Below, in pieces: positions 1-9,226 of a stretch of DNA of 64,000 bases; within the stretch, counting starts at the first letter, position 1; each line of letters begins with the position of its first letter. Both the position numbers and the translations under genes were made by a program. A model generated the notes under the pieces. It did not search any database. It saw only the letters and a program-made list of their open reading frames with translations, and had not been told where the DNA came from. This DNA is from CBDCMJ01 sp965224325 (GTDB lineage Bacteria; Chloroflexota; Dehalococcoidia; Lucifugimonadales; UBA3495), in assembly GCA_965224325.1 (NCBI GenBank), contig CBDCYT010000012.1, positions 310,001-374,000 on the forward strand, given 5' to 3'.

Positions 1-792
1 ATCCTAGAGGTGTGCCGGGTGGTGCACCAAGCCGGCGGGTTGGTCTACGGCGACGGGGCCAACATGAACGCGCTCCTGGGCCGGGTCAAGCTGGGCGCCC
101 TGGGGTTCGACGTGGCTCACCTGAACCTCCACAAGACCTTTAGTACTCCCCATGGGGGCGGCGGCCCGGGCGCCGGGCCGGTGTGCGCTGGGGAAGCGTT
201 GTCACCCTTCTTGCCGGCGCCGGTGGTGGCCAGAGAAGGCAACGGCGCTGACCAGACTTACAGTTTGGCGATTCCGGGACAGACCGTCGGAAAAGTAAGC
301 GGGTTCCACGGGAACTTCGGAGTTTTGGTCCGGGCCTACACCTACATCCGCACTCTAGGCGCCGACGGTATGCGGTCCGTCAGCGGCAATGCCGTTTTGA
401 ACGCCAACTATTTGATGCAAGCCTTGAAGGACACCTATCTCTTGCCCTACGACCGCCGCTGCATGCACGAGGTGGTGTTCTCCGCCGATTGGCAGAAGGC
501 TAGGGGTGTAAGCGGCCTTGAGATCGCCAAGCGATTACTTGATTACGGTTTTCACGCCCCCACCATGTATTTTCCTTTAATCGTCCACGAGGCGCTGATG
601 ATCGAACCGACCGAATCGGAGCACCGGGAGACCCTGGACGCGTTCATCAATGCGCTTGTAGAGATAGACCGGGAAGTCACCGAGAGCCCAGACCTGGTGC
701 GGCAATCACCCCACACAACTCCGGTAGCCAGATTGGACGAAGCCAGGGCCGCGCGGCAGCCGCACCTGCGGTGGACTCGGGCAGGTCCGTAG
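1..792 (+). CDS. gcvPB: Glycine dehydrogenase (decarboxylating) subunit 2, C-terminal part
   Basis: The reading frame is open from base 1, so the gene begins outside the window and only about 263 C-terminal residues are present. The frame contains the PLP-lysine region of the glycine cleavage P-protein, with the motif LNLHKTFSTPHGGGGPG in which the Lys forms the aldimine. Downstream are the G-F-H-G-N-F-G stretch and a C-terminal domain containing MYFPLIVHEALMIEPTESE. In the family this subunit decarboxylates glycine and passes the aminomethyl group to the lipoyl H-protein. The two-subunit P-protein is typical of non-proteobacterial lineages. Subunit 1 and the H and T proteins presumably lie upstream, which is inference. 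The convergent gene at 838 is unrelated. Confidence 0.93.
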   Translation: MLEVCRVVHQAGGLVYGDGANMNALLGRVKLGALGFDVAHLNLHKTFSTPHGGGGPGAGPVCAGEALSPFLPAPVVAREGNGADQTYSLAIPGQTVGKVSGFHGNFGVLVRAYTYIRTLGADGMRSVSGNAVLNANYLMQALKDTYLLPYDRRCMHEVVFSADWQKARGVSGLEIAKRLLDYGFHAPTMYFPLIVHEALMIEPTESEHRETLDAFINALVEIDREVTESPDLVRQSPHTTPVARLDEARAARQPHLRWTRAGP

Positions 793-837
793 GCTCGGGG
801 ACCGGAACGTCTTCCCTGGATGGCTGAGGTCCAGGGC

Positions 838-1776
838 TCAGGAGCCGGTTTGCTCCGCCTCCAACGCTTGCGCCAAGACATCCTGGGCAACTCGCACCTC
901 GACACCGGACCGCTCCTCCTGAAGTAACATGGCTACCCTGGAGTCCCGGTCTCCCCAACCCCGGTTCATTGCCTCCGTCAATTCCTGCAAGGCCAGGTTG
1001 GCCAGCCGCATGGGAACGTCGAACTCCCTACCAACGGCCACCGCCAGGTCCACGTCCTTACGAGCGAGGCGGAGTGCGAAATCGGGCGGGTCAAATTTTC
1101 CCGGCAGCAGGTGCTCGGCAAGCCCCTCGAAAGTACCCCGCCGCCCTTGGGCTCCCCGCCGGACCGCTTGCCAGAGCGCCAGGGGTTCCACTCCCGCTTT
1201 GACCCCCATGGTAAATACCTCGGCAAGTGCGGTCTGGACGATATATCCGGTGCAGTTGTGCACCAGCTTAGCGATGGCCCCACATCCGATGCCGCCTACG
1301 TAATAGGCCTTGTCGCCAATAGCGTCCAACACCGGCTTGCATCGCTCGTAGGCTTCCAGGTCCCCGCCAACCCAGATAGCCAAATTACGCGTCCTAGCTC
1401 CGTTGGGGCCGCCGCTGACGGGCGCGTCCAGCACGTGAATGTCCCTGGAGGAGAGCTCATCGTGAATCCGGCGTATAAGCCCCGGCGTGCTAGTGCTGAG
1501 GTCGAGGTACGTTTTACCGGCAGTTAAACCCTCGGCGATGCCATCTTCGCCCAGAACCACAGCTTCCACTTCCGTGGGACCGGGCAGGGACGTGAAGACT
1601 ATGTCGCTGGCCTCCGCGGCCTGCCGGGGCGTGTCCGCCCAGGTGGCCCCCGCCTCCAGGTGGCGAGTTGCCGCCTCGCGCCGGATGTCGTGGACTATTA
1701 GTTCGTGACCGCCCAGCAAGGCATTGTAGGCCATATGGCCGCCCATGGTGCCCAGGCCGATAAACCCTACTTTCAT
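838..1776 (-). CDS. NAD(P)-dependent beta-hydroxyacid dehydrogenase (3-hydroxyisobutyrate dehydrogenase family)
   Basis: A 312-residue protein of normal family length. The N-terminal Rossmann motif GLGTMGGHMAYN is at residues 7-18. The substrate-binding signature DAPVSGGPNGAR is near residue 118, and the catalytic-lysine motif G-A-I-A-K-L-V-H-N is near residue 168. The family oxidises beta-hydroxyacids such as 3-hydroxyisobutyrate, tartronate semialdehyde or gamma-hydroxybutyrate, and the substrate cannot be told from sequence. The start is ATG, preceded by GGGAGGAAA. It is a single gene, convergent with gcvPB and divergent from the MaoC gene at 1982. Confidence 0.9.
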   Translation of the reverse strand: MKVGFIGLGTMGGHMAYNALLGGHELIVHDIRREAATRHLEAGATWADTPRQAAEASDIVFTSLPGPTEVEAVVLGEDGIAEGLTAGKTYLDLSTSTPGLIRRIHDELSSRDIHVLDAPVSGGPNGARTRNLAIWVGGDLEAYERCKPVLDAIGDKAYYVGGIGCGAIAKLVHNCTGYIVQTALAEVFTMGVKAGVEPLALWQAVRRGAQGRRGTFEGLAEHLLPGKFDPPDFALRLARKDVDLAVAVGREFDVPMRLANLALQELTEAMNRGWGDRDSRVAMLLQEERSGVEVRVAQDVLAQALEAEQTGS

Positions 1777-1981
1777 GTTTTCCTCCCGTCGGCGGGCTTC
1801 CGCACTGCCCGCCTGGTAGTTTTTCCCATTATCGGTTTGCCGTCTTAGCTCCGCAAGCGCCGCAGGACGGCCCGGATGGGCTAGCCTTGCTCACGAGGTA
1901 TTGCGGTTTTCATTGCCGTACCGGTGGGGTAATATATGACCAGCAACCGGACGGCAAACCGGGCAACGAGGACGGCTCGCC

Positions 1982-2983
1982 ATGCTGGAGCAGCAAGAAA
2001 AACTGTGGGATTACAAGGCCGTGGCGCCGGGTCAGACCGGCTCTCCCACGGTAGTGCACCTCAAAGATGACCATATCACCCGATACGCAAGGGTTGCCCA
2101 ATGCCGGGACGCCCGCTATCAACAGGGCGACGGACAAGAATACGAGGGAGCCTTGGTGGCTATGCCAACCATGGTGCTAACCTATGCGCCGTTGCTTCGG
2201 GACGATATCGCCGAAGCCAACGGGTTCGTGGCCTTAGAGGAAGCTAAGACGGCCCCCAGGCAGACCCCTTTCGCCAAATGCGAGATCCGCTGGCGCCATC
2301 CGGTGCAAGCCGGAGACACCATAACAGGCTCCAGAAGTGTGTTGGAAAAATACGAACGCAGGGGCAGCAAGTTCGTTACCTTCCACGTCGAAGCCGTAAA
2401 CCAACTGGGCCGGTTAGTCGCAGAGTACGATTACACCTGCATCTTTGAGTACGCGCAGGGACAAAAGAAAGCTCCTGAGGACCAGGGCACGGCAAAAGCG
2501 GCTCTGCCCGGCCAGGACGCACCCGGGCCGGGAACCCGTGCGGCCCAACTGCTCCGTTACGATGAAATTTCCGTCGGGGACCCGCTGGCGAGCTTAGCCA
2601 TCTCAGAAAGCCAGGAAGTTATCAGCTCGAAGAACGACTTTCGGCTAGCGGGGAGAGTTCGCGCCGTCAACATTCATACCGACGAGGAATTTGCGCGGCA
2701 GAACATCTTCGGAGGCAGGGTGAACGCGGGGCCGTCCACCATGTCCTATGTCGACCAGATGTTACAGCTCTCTTTTCCGCTCCGGGCCTTCTATGAGGGT
2801 GGAAGTCTCCTGATGCGGGCAATCGAGCCTTTCCGGGCCGGAGACACCGTAGTCTTTCAAGGAGAGGTAACGGCCAAGCGTCAGGAGGAGGGGAAGAGCA
2901 TTGTCGAGTGCCGGGTCAAAGGCCTCAACCAGCGAGGAGGCTTGGTTAGTTTGTCCGACGCAACTCTGGTGATGCCTGGCTGA
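1982..2983 (+). CDS. MaoC-like double hot-dog dehydratase/hydratase
   Basis: A 333-residue protein with two hot-dog halves. Residues about 10-160 resemble the N-terminal FAS1-type dehydratase domain; residues about 190-330 resemble a MaoC domain (NIHTDEEFARQNIFGGRVNAG). Members hydrate or dehydrate acyl-CoA or mesaconyl/itaconyl-type thioesters. Two separate smaller genes at 15784 and 16188 encode the same two halves as individual proteins, so this one is the fused version. The substrate is unknown. The gene stands alone, with GAGGACGG 9-16 bases before ATG. Confidence 0.8.
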   Translation: MLEQQEKLWDYKAVAPGQTGSPTVVHLKDDHITRYARVAQCRDARYQQGDGQEYEGALVAMPTMVLTYAPLLRDDIAEANGFVALEEAKTAPRQTPFAKCEIRWRHPVQAGDTITGSRSVLEKYERRGSKFVTFHVEAVNQLGRLVAEYDYTCIFEYAQGQKKAPEDQGTAKAALPGQDAPGPGTRAAQLLRYDEISVGDPLASLAISESQEVISSKNDFRLAGRVRAVNIHTDEEFARQNIFGGRVNAGPSTMSYVDQMLQLSFPLRAFYEGGSLLMRAIEPFRAGDTVVFQGEVTAKRQEEGKSIVECRVKGLNQRGGLVSLSDATLVMPG

Positions 2984-3100
2984 CTTCTCCAAGCGCCTCA
3001 ACCCACGTAGAGGGGCCGGATAAACTGGCAAGAAACTAACCCCGGCCCCGCTGGCGGCGGAGTTCTCCGGCCTCCCTACTGTGATTCTCAACCCGGTCTA

Positions 3101-3523
3101 TTATCTGAGCATCCCGTAGACCCTCTCCGGCCTCACAAACACCGTCACGGCGTCCTGTTGGACCATGGCTTGGTCGTACTCTTCCCAATCGGGGTGGTCT
3201 TTGTCGCCACAGGCGCGGAACACGTCCCTGAGCAGGACTCGATACTCTTCTGCCGGTGTATTGCGGTAGTCCAGCAACTGCGCCTGTCCCTCAACCACCG
3301 CGTAGCTGCGCCAGTCATCGCTGACCGCCAACACCGTGCACCGCGGATCACGCCTGAGGTTACGGGTCTTCGCGGATTTTCCCCGCACAATTACGAAGGC
3401 GGCGCTGTCTCGAAAGACACCGCTGACCACGATACTGGTTTGCATAGCTCCATCGGACTGATACGTGGTGATGACTCCCCTATGGTTTTTCTCCATGAAC
3501 GGACGGACATCTTCAAAGTTCAT
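3101..3523 (-). CDS. Pyridoxamine 5'-phosphate oxidase-fold (PPOX) flavin/F420-binding protein
   Basis: A 140-residue split-barrel protein. It begins MNFEDVRPFMEKNHRGVITT, typical of PPOX-class F420-dependent proteins, and contains VIVRGKSAKTRNLRRDPR, the cofactor phosphate-binding strand-turn, followed by C-T-V-L-A-V-S-D-D-W-R. The C-terminus ends ERVYGML. Related actinobacterial and Chloroflexota proteins reduce unsaturated bonds with F420H2 or bind flavin or haem, and which applies here is not visible. It is a single gene, with AGGTGT upstream of ATG as a weak ribosome site. Confidence 0.85.
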   Translation of the reverse strand: MNFEDVRPFMEKNHRGVITTYQSDGAMQTSIVVSGVFRDSAAFVIVRGKSAKTRNLRRDPRCTVLAVSDDWRSYAVVEGQAQLLDYRNTPAEEYRVLLRDVFRACGDKDHPDWEEYDQAMVQQDAVTVFVRPERVYGMLR

Positions 3524-3716
3524 TACAACACCTCAATTTACGGCAATAAGCTCCAAACGTGGGACACGAAACGCACCCGTATAGCGTATTATAGTATCGT
3601 AGCGAGACGGTAATAGCCATTGAACATCAGATTGAACATCAGGCCGGCCCATGGCCAATATGTTTTCTGACGGCCGCCTAATGATAGCTGACTCTAGGAT
3701 TTACTGAGGCCAGACC

Positions 3717-4118
3717 TTGCCGTGGTTGGTTGTGATATTGTCAATTTTGGGTGGCGTAGCAGTGGCAGGCCTGGTGTGCCTGGTAGTTATCCTGCTCTTG
3801 AAAGACCGGGAACCCTACGCCAGCTTCCTCCGATTGAGTACTCGCCGCAAGTTGTCTTTTTTCCGGCTATTGATTCAGGACAACCGGGTCCCCTTCCAAC
3901 TCAAGCTGTTGTTGGTGGCGGCGTTGGTCTATTTCATAAGCCCAGTGGACTTTCTTCCCGGTATAGTCGTGGACGACGTCGCGTTTGCGTTAGTTGCGCT
4001 GGTGATAGTAATAAAGTTTATGCCCCCCCAAGCGTTGCAACACCTCCTGGAACAAGCGGGGGGAAGCGGCTCCGCCGGGACTTCGCCCACTGACGGCGTG
4101 GGGACCTCAGCTGAATAA
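3717..4118 (+). CDS. DUF1232 (YkvA-like) membrane protein
   Basis: A 133-residue protein with an N-terminal hydrophobic segment (residues about 3-27), then a charged region. The DUF1232 core LLLVAALVYFISPVDFLPG is followed by VVDDVAFALVALVIVIKF, a second and third membrane segment. The I-S-P-[IV]-D-[FL]-[IL]-P signature is diagnostic of YkvA-like proteins, whose biochemical role is not established. The start is TTG at 3717, with GAGG 9 bases upstream; a later start is possible because the first segment has no conserved motif. The aldo/keto reductase follows 26 bases downstream on the same strand and may be co-transcribed. Confidence 0.75.
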   Translation: MPWLVVILSILGGVAVAGLVCLVVILLLKDREPYASFLRLSTRRKLSFFRLLIQDNRVPFQLKLLLVAALVYFISPVDFLPGIVVDDVAFALVALVIVIKFMPPQALQHLLEQAGGSGSAGTSPTDGVGTSAE

Positions 4119-4144
4119 ACCGGCCAGGACAGGACCATAAGGAC

Positions 4145-4960
4145 ATGGAAACAATCGAGCTGGGCAAAACGGGCGTAATGGTGTCCGAAATCGGTCTGGG
4201 CACCTGGAAATACAGCGGAGGAGACGGCCCACTTCGCCGTGGCATCGAGCTGGGCGCCACTCTTATCGATACCGCCGAAATGTATCGCACCGAAGATGCC
4301 GTTGGGCGGGCGATCAAGGGGATTCGTGATGGGGTGTTTCTCGCCACGAAGGTGCTGGGCAGCAACCTGGGCTACGACCAAGTGCTGAGGGCGGCGGAGG
4401 CGAGCTTGCGCCGGCTGGAGACAGACGTCATAGACCTGTATCAAATACACTGGCCGAATTCCCGGGTGCCCATAAAAGAAACCATGAAAGCCATGGCCAC
4501 CCTGGTGGATTCAGGTTCGGTGAAGTACGTCGGGGTCAGCAATTTTTCAAAGAGGGAGTTGCAGGAGGCTCAAGCAGCCATGCCCAACGTGCCTATGGTC
4601 TCCAACCAGGTGCTGTACAGCCTGAAGCGCCGGGAAATCGAGCGGGAGTTGCTGCCATACTGCCAGAACAACGGTATAACCACCATAGCTTACACTCCGC
4701 TGGCCGACGGCTCTTTGGCCGCGAGACCGCGCATGCGGCCCGACGGCCGTTCCCAGGTGCTGGAGAGGGTGGCGGGCGAGGTGGGCAAGACCATGGCCCA
4801 GGTAGCCCTTAACTGGTGCACTTCCCGGCCCAACGTCATTGCCATCCCCAAGTCCAACAGCATCGGGCGTACGGAAGAGAATTGCGGCGCTTCCGGATGG
4901 CGGCTATCGTCGCAACAGGTGGCGGCCCTGGATAAAGCGTTTGGGGCCGGCAGCCGCTAG
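4145..4960 (+). CDS. Aldo/keto reductase
   Basis: A 271-residue (beta/alpha)8-barrel oxidoreductase using NADPH. The catalytic tetrad can be read: Asp and Tyr in DTAEMYRTEDAVG (residues about 42-54), Lys in FLATKVLGS and His in DLYQIHWPN. The cofactor-binding end AIPKSNSIGRTEEN is near residue 238. It is shorter than the 280-330 typical of the family but complete. The substrate is not predictable. The ATG at 4145 is preceded by ATAAGGACA. It runs codirectionally after the DUF1232 gene. Confidence 0.92.
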   Translation: METIELGKTGVMVSEIGLGTWKYSGGDGPLRRGIELGATLIDTAEMYRTEDAVGRAIKGIRDGVFLATKVLGSNLGYDQVLRAAEASLRRLETDVIDLYQIHWPNSRVPIKETMKAMATLVDSGSVKYVGVSNFSKRELQEAQAAMPNVPMVSNQVLYSLKRREIERELLPYCQNNGITTIAYTPLADGSLAARPRMRPDGRSQVLERVAGEVGKTMAQVALNWCTSRPNVIAIPKSNSIGRTEENCGASGWRLSSQQVAALDKAFGAGSR

Positions 4961-5016
4961 CAGCCGCCCCGCGACAGCCAAGAACCTGCCGCTTTCGTAC
5001 ACAGGCGTCGGCAATT

Positions 5017-6507
5017 TCACTTGGCGGCGATTTCCTCCCGGTGTTCCCTCCGGTCCGGGCCCATCGCCAAGGCCGGAAGTATAGCTGCCAATGACACTGC
5101 CGCGGCCACCCGGAAGAACGTGTGGAACAGAGACAACCCGGCTTCATTCAAATGGGTGTAGTAGTCGCGTACCCGCGACTCAATTTCAGAGGCGGCGTCC
5201 CCGGCTGCCGGCAGCGGCAATTCCAAACCGGAAGTCAACGCCTGAAAGTGTTCCACTCCCCAAGCAGCCAAAGCGGCCAACCCCAGAGTCATCCCCAGCA
5301 TTCGCGCCACCACTGCCAGAGACGCCGCGGTGCTTCGGTAGTCCGCCGGCGCGGAACCGAGGATCCGGGTCATGATGGGTGTATTGTTCAGGCCGAAGCC
5401 CAGCCCAGCGATCACTAAGTGCAGGGTCAGCCACGGTTCCGAGACGTTCAGGCCCCAGGTGCTGACCAAGAATAACCCCAAGGCGGTAAGGCCTAGACCC
5501 GCGGCAGTTACCGGCCGTATACCGGCCAGCTCCAGAAGCTTCCCGCCCAACAGCGCCCCCAGAGGGATGGCCGCGGTCATTCTCAACAACCACATGGCCC
5601 CGGTTAGAGAGTCCTTCCCCATGACCGTGTTCGCCATAAGCGGAACGGTGACCATGGCTATTATCAACGAGACCCCCTCCAGCAGCTGGGCCACGTTGGC
5701 GGTAACGAAGGCCCGGGACCGGAAGAGGACGGCGCTGAGCAGAGGTTGCGCGGCCCGCCGCTGTGACACCACCAAGGCCCCAGCCAGCAGCAATCCAGGC
5801 CCGCCTATGAGAAACGGCGTGGCTGAGGAGAGGGTGAAGACTCCTTCTCGAGAAAGGGCGAACGAGAGGACCAGCAGGGTGGCCGCTAGCAGTGCTCCTC
5901 CTAGGTAATCAACTCGCCCTTCCCGGTTTGGAACATTGGGCAGTAGGTATAAGCCGAGAAACAGGAGCCCACTCTGGGGCAGGTTGAGCCAGAATATCCA
6001 CCGCCAGTCCAGAACGGCGATGATCGCCCCTCCGTAAGCGGGTCCCAACATGGAGCCCGCCTCAGCCGCGGCAATCACTATTCCCAGCGCCATCCCCCTG
6101 TGCCGCTCCGGCAGCGCCGTGCTGGCCACCGCCAGGCCGATGGGCGCCGTGGTCCCTCCTCCGATGGCCTGCACCACCCGGGCGCCCAACATCCACTCCA
6201 GGCTGGGGGAAACGGCCACAAGGGCGGAGCCTATGCAGAACAACACCAGGCCCCCTTGGTAAATACGAGAGTAGCCGTACACGTCGCCCATCCTGCCAAT
6301 CAGAGGCATCGCCACCGTGTACCCCAACAGGTAGGCGGTGATGATCCAGGAAGCGCGGTCCAACTGGGCAATGGGGATTTTGAGGTCCAGCATGAGGTTG
6401 GGAAGAGCCGTAACCACCACGGTTTGGTCCAGGGCCGTTACGAACGCCCCCACGCCGATGACAGCGAGCACCACATGGGCAGGCAGCATTCGCCGCGAGG
6501 CAATCAT
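5017..6507 (-). CDS. Drug:H+ antiporter, DHA2 (EmrB/QacA) MFS family
   Basis: A 496-residue integral membrane protein with 14 predicted hydrophobic segments, the number typical of DHA2 exporters. Motif D1 is visible as the N-terminal ALDQTVVVTALPNLMLDL. Motif A is GRMGDVYGYSRIYQ in the loop 2-3 region. Motif C-like Gly-rich helices include IAAAEAGSMLGPAYGGAI. Such proteins export amphipathic drugs, dyes or metabolites by proton exchange. The ATG at 6507 lies 14 bases after the stop of the lipoprotein gene upstream, so the two genes are probably co-transcribed. The substrate is unknown. Confidence 0.9.
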   Translation of the reverse strand: MIASRRMLPAHVVLAVIGVGAFVTALDQTVVVTALPNLMLDLKIPIAQLDRASWIITAYLLGYTVAMPLIGRMGDVYGYSRIYQGGLVLFCIGSALVAVSPSLEWMLGARVVQAIGGGTTAPIGLAVASTALPERHRGMALGIVIAAAEAGSMLGPAYGGAIIAVLDWRWIFWLNLPQSGLLFLGLYLLPNVPNREGRVDYLGGALLAATLLVLSFALSREGVFTLSSATPFLIGGPGLLLAGALVVSQRRAAQPLLSAVLFRSRAFVTANVAQLLEGVSLIIAMVTVPLMANTVMGKDSLTGAMWLLRMTAAIPLGALLGGKLLELAGIRPVTAAGLGLTALGLFLVSTWGLNVSEPWLTLHLVIAGLGFGLNNTPIMTRILGSAPADYRSTAASLAVVARMLGMTLGLAALAAWGVEHFQALTSGLELPLPAAGDAASEIESRVRDYYTHLNEAGLSLFHTFFRVAAAVSLAAILPALAMGPDRREHREEIAAK

Positions 6508-6520
6508 CGGGTTTCCGAGC

Positions 6521-7312
6521 CTATTCCGGAGGAGAGATCTCTACCGGAACATTGATGTCGCTCAGGGTCAGCTGCCGAAGCGTATCGGGTTGGTCCGTGG
6601 GGACAACCATTCCCCAGATGAGCGCCTGAAGCAGGAAATGAGAGGACTCCTCCAACCATAAATCAAGCTTAACCTCAAAGCCCTGGCCTGCGCCCGGAAC
6701 GAGACCTGCCAGGGCTTGTGACTGGACCCGTCCCTGAATATGATGGGTATCCATATCCATCCGCCGTTCGAGTCCAACCAGGGTGGGCTGCTCAACCGCT
6801 TTAACGATGTCAGCCAGGGTGAGCCCCAGATTGCGGGGAACGAACGGGAGACTCTCGATCGCCACTTCCTGCCACTTGCCGGTGATAAAGTCGGTCATAT
6901 AGGCTTGGTCGCCTATGGTCACCACACCGACTTCTACGAATGAGCGAGGGAGAACGGTTTCTCCCTCTACCGTGATGCGGACTCTATCCGGGATGGCCAC
7001 TACACCCGACGCCTTGTGCATTACCACAAGCCCAGGAATGAGGTCCGTGCTCCCTTTGAGGTGCTCTAAGACAAAGGCCCCGGACTCGAGTTCCGAAAGC
7101 TCAGTCACGACGGCTTGTAATACCTCCCTGGCGTCAAACGGCGCTACCGTGGGTTCCGGCTGGGGTGTGTTGCTGGGCTCGGAACTGCACCCCAGCGTCA
7201 TGAACGTGAGAAGCGAGCCTAGGGCTGCGGCCACCAGAAATATCAACACCCTCTTCGGCGAAGAGCGTATCTCGCAGCCGTAGAGACGGGGCCGGGTGCT
7301 TCCTACGTCCAT
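6521..7312 (-). CDS. LppX/LprG-like lipoprotein
   Basis: A 263-residue exported lipoprotein. After about 20 polar residues there is a basic n-region, a hydrophobic stretch and a lipobox TLGC followed by Ser-Ser-Glu-Pro. The mature part resembles LppX/LprAFG proteins, which fold into a half-barrel that binds lipids: FVEVGVVTIGDQAYMTDF and TGKWQE are typical of that family's substrate-exposed strands. ATG at 7312 is preferred because GGGGGTGAAG lies directly upstream. It lies 44 bases after the upstream TolB-like lipoprotein gene and 13 bases before the exporter, forming a three-gene set. A role in carrying hydrophobic cargo is inference. Confidence 0.72.
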   Translation of the reverse strand: MDVGSTRPRLYGCEIRSSPKRVLIFLVAAALGSLLTFMTLGCSSEPSNTPQPEPTVAPFDAREVLQAVVTELSELESGAFVLEHLKGSTDLIPGLVVMHKASGVVAIPDRVRITVEGETVLPRSFVEVGVVTIGDQAYMTDFITGKWQEVAIESLPFVPRNLGLTLADIVKAVEQPTLVGLERRMDMDTHHIQGRVQSQALAGLVPGAGQGFEVKLDLWLEESSHFLLQALIWGMVVPTDQPDTLRQLTLSDINVPVEISPPE

Positions 7313-7356
7313 CTTCACCCCCCGGGTGCAGGCTGCTCTAACCTGCGGCGGCCGTC

Positions 7357-8736
7357 TCAGTTCCAAGACCAAAAAGCCAAGGACCCTCCGGACAAGTCCC
7401 GGGGAGCGTTACTTCCGTCAGCGTCCAGCACGAAGATCCGGTCACCGCTGGGGGCCTGTCCGTTTTGCTGGCCCGAAGACGCATCCCGGGTGCCCGCGAA
7501 CACAAGCCGGGCGCCGTCCGGAGACCAAGGGGAGTTGGAGTACGCGAACTGGTCGAAGAAACTTAACATGGTGAATTCGGCGCCCGAGGGCTGGAACCGC
7601 ATTAGCAGCTTGGACGCGCCCCCGAATTGATCGGTGGTCATCCACTCAAATCTCCCCTGGTCAAAGTCTACACCGACCCAGGCAATTGTTTGCCCGGTGG
7701 GGGACCAGAAAAACGCCAGGATGTTACCCTCTACGACAGTCCTGGCCTCACCTCCATCCGCCGGAACGACTCGTATCCTCTGGTACACGGTGGTTGCCTG
7801 GTTTAACTGATCGACCACGGCTATCTCTTCACCGGTCGGCGACCACGCCAACGCCGCGAAGTCCTCCACGGCCAATAACGACTCACCGTTCTCCGGGTCA
7901 TCCGTAGGCGCCACCACCAGGGAACTTCCCGTCTCAGCTTCCCGCACGTAGGCAAAGCGAGCCCCATCGGGAGACACCCCCGGCGTCCGAAAAGAAAGGG
8001 GTGAGGTGAACAGCGTTTGAGGCGGCAAATCGAAAGGAACTTTGGCCACTTTGACGTCCTCCCCATGATGTATTAACAAAGAGCCGCTATCTGCTGCCCA
8101 ATGGAAATACATCGGCGGCTCCGTAACCACCTGGACCGGAGCATCCTCGCTCTGGGTGTCCTTAACAAACAACGCCAACCCATCTTCAGTGCTCGCCAGG
8201 AATGCCAAACGCCTGCTGTTAGGAGACCAGTACATATAGTGTGGCGCAGTCCGAGCCACCAACTGCATGGCACTGTTTTCGAACGGGGTGGTGAATCTGT
8301 TGGTCTTGGTGTCTATGACCACGATGCTCAACGTGTTCTGCCCGCCGGACGTCCCCACTCTGGACGCCGATATTTCGGTCCCATCAGGGGACCAGGTAGG
8401 CCACGTGAAGAAATATTCCTGGTCAAGTGGCTGGGCTAGCAAGCCACTTGGCCCGCTGGAAGCCTGCTGAAATTGCCCAGTCAGCGAACGGAGGTCACCC
8501 CCGTCCGGATTCATGGTGAACAACTCTCCCGACGTACTCACAAAGGCAATCCGATTCACGGTGACTCCTGGTTCCGGGGCGCTAGCGGGGGTAGCAAGGC
8601 TTTCCGGGGTTTCCTGCTGTTCTCCACAGGCCAGCAGGGCGGTGCATGCTAAGATGACGGTTGCCAAAGCCAGCCGGCCCCTCCATGAGGCACGCCAGCC
8701 GCCGGATAAACCCCTAGTCTCGTGGACCACGTGCAA
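7357..8736 (-). CDS. TolB-like beta-propeller lipoprotein
   Basis: A 459-residue exported protein. The N-terminus has a twin-basic n-region, a hydrophobic core and the lipobox ALLAC followed by GEQQ. The mature protein carries repeated propeller blades of the WD40-like/PD40 type, seen as TWSPDGTEISASR, YWSPNSRRLAFLAS, AWSPTGEEIAVV, FWSPTGQTIAWVG and PWSPDGARLVFAG. This fold is used for protein-protein contacts at the cell surface and no catalytic site is visible. The start is TTG at 8736, with a GTG two codons later as an alternative. It is the first gene of the lipoprotein-lipoprotein-exporter set on this strand. Confidence 0.85.
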   Translation of the reverse strand: MHVVHETRGLSGGWRASWRGRLALATVILACTALLACGEQQETPESLATPASAPEPGVTVNRIAFVSTSGELFTMNPDGGDLRSLTGQFQQASSGPSGLLAQPLDQEYFFTWPTWSPDGTEISASRVGTSGGQNTLSIVVIDTKTNRFTTPFENSAMQLVARTAPHYMYWSPNSRRLAFLASTEDGLALFVKDTQSEDAPVQVVTEPPMYFHWAADSGSLLIHHGEDVKVAKVPFDLPPQTLFTSPLSFRTPGVSPDGARFAYVREAETGSSLVVAPTDDPENGESLLAVEDFAALAWSPTGEEIAVVDQLNQATTVYQRIRVVPADGGEARTVVEGNILAFFWSPTGQTIAWVGVDFDQGRFEWMTTDQFGGASKLLMRFQPSGAEFTMLSFFDQFAYSNSPWSPDGARLVFAGTRDASSGQQNGQAPSGDRIFVLDADGSNAPRDLSGGSLAFWSWN

Positions 8737-9226
8737 GCCTCACTAGGTTGTCCGCAAGTCGCCACAGGATACCACTCCGGACAACCGCCGGGCAACGCGC
8801 CTGCTCTCGACGGCGGAGAGGTTCCCACGGCGCCGTGGAGAGTGGCGTCAGCAAGGGTAACGAGTACGAAGTCTGAGGGAACGCACATATCCACCACCCG
8901 TTACCAGTAGTCATACCACGGCTGGCCGTGCCCAAAGAACACGTTGTGGAGAATTCTCTTTTCCTCGTGGATAAGCTTTGTCATTTGCGGCGCTCTCGTT
9001 GTGTCCCGGTTGACAAGTGCCAACATAGCGTGCAGTTCAATCTTCCCACGACGACACCGAAGCCATTACCCGGCAGTGCTCAACCGCAACCTTAAAGTTA
9101 TCTACACTACCTAGCCCTCCCTCCATGTTAGAATATAGCCAACAGAGGTCTTATCAGGTTGCGCGGGACTAGTTCTACGCCTTATCAACAGAGTTATTAC
9201 TACTATTAGATTATCCTGAAGTTTCT
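8737..9226. other. Divergent intergenic region without a supported gene
   Basis: About 490 bases separate the leftward TolB-like gene from the rightward obgE. The part just before obgE (9105-9220) is clearly AT-richer than the neighbouring genes and probably holds its promoter and leader. No clear -35/-10 pair, hairpin or small gene can be defended. Confidence 0.5.
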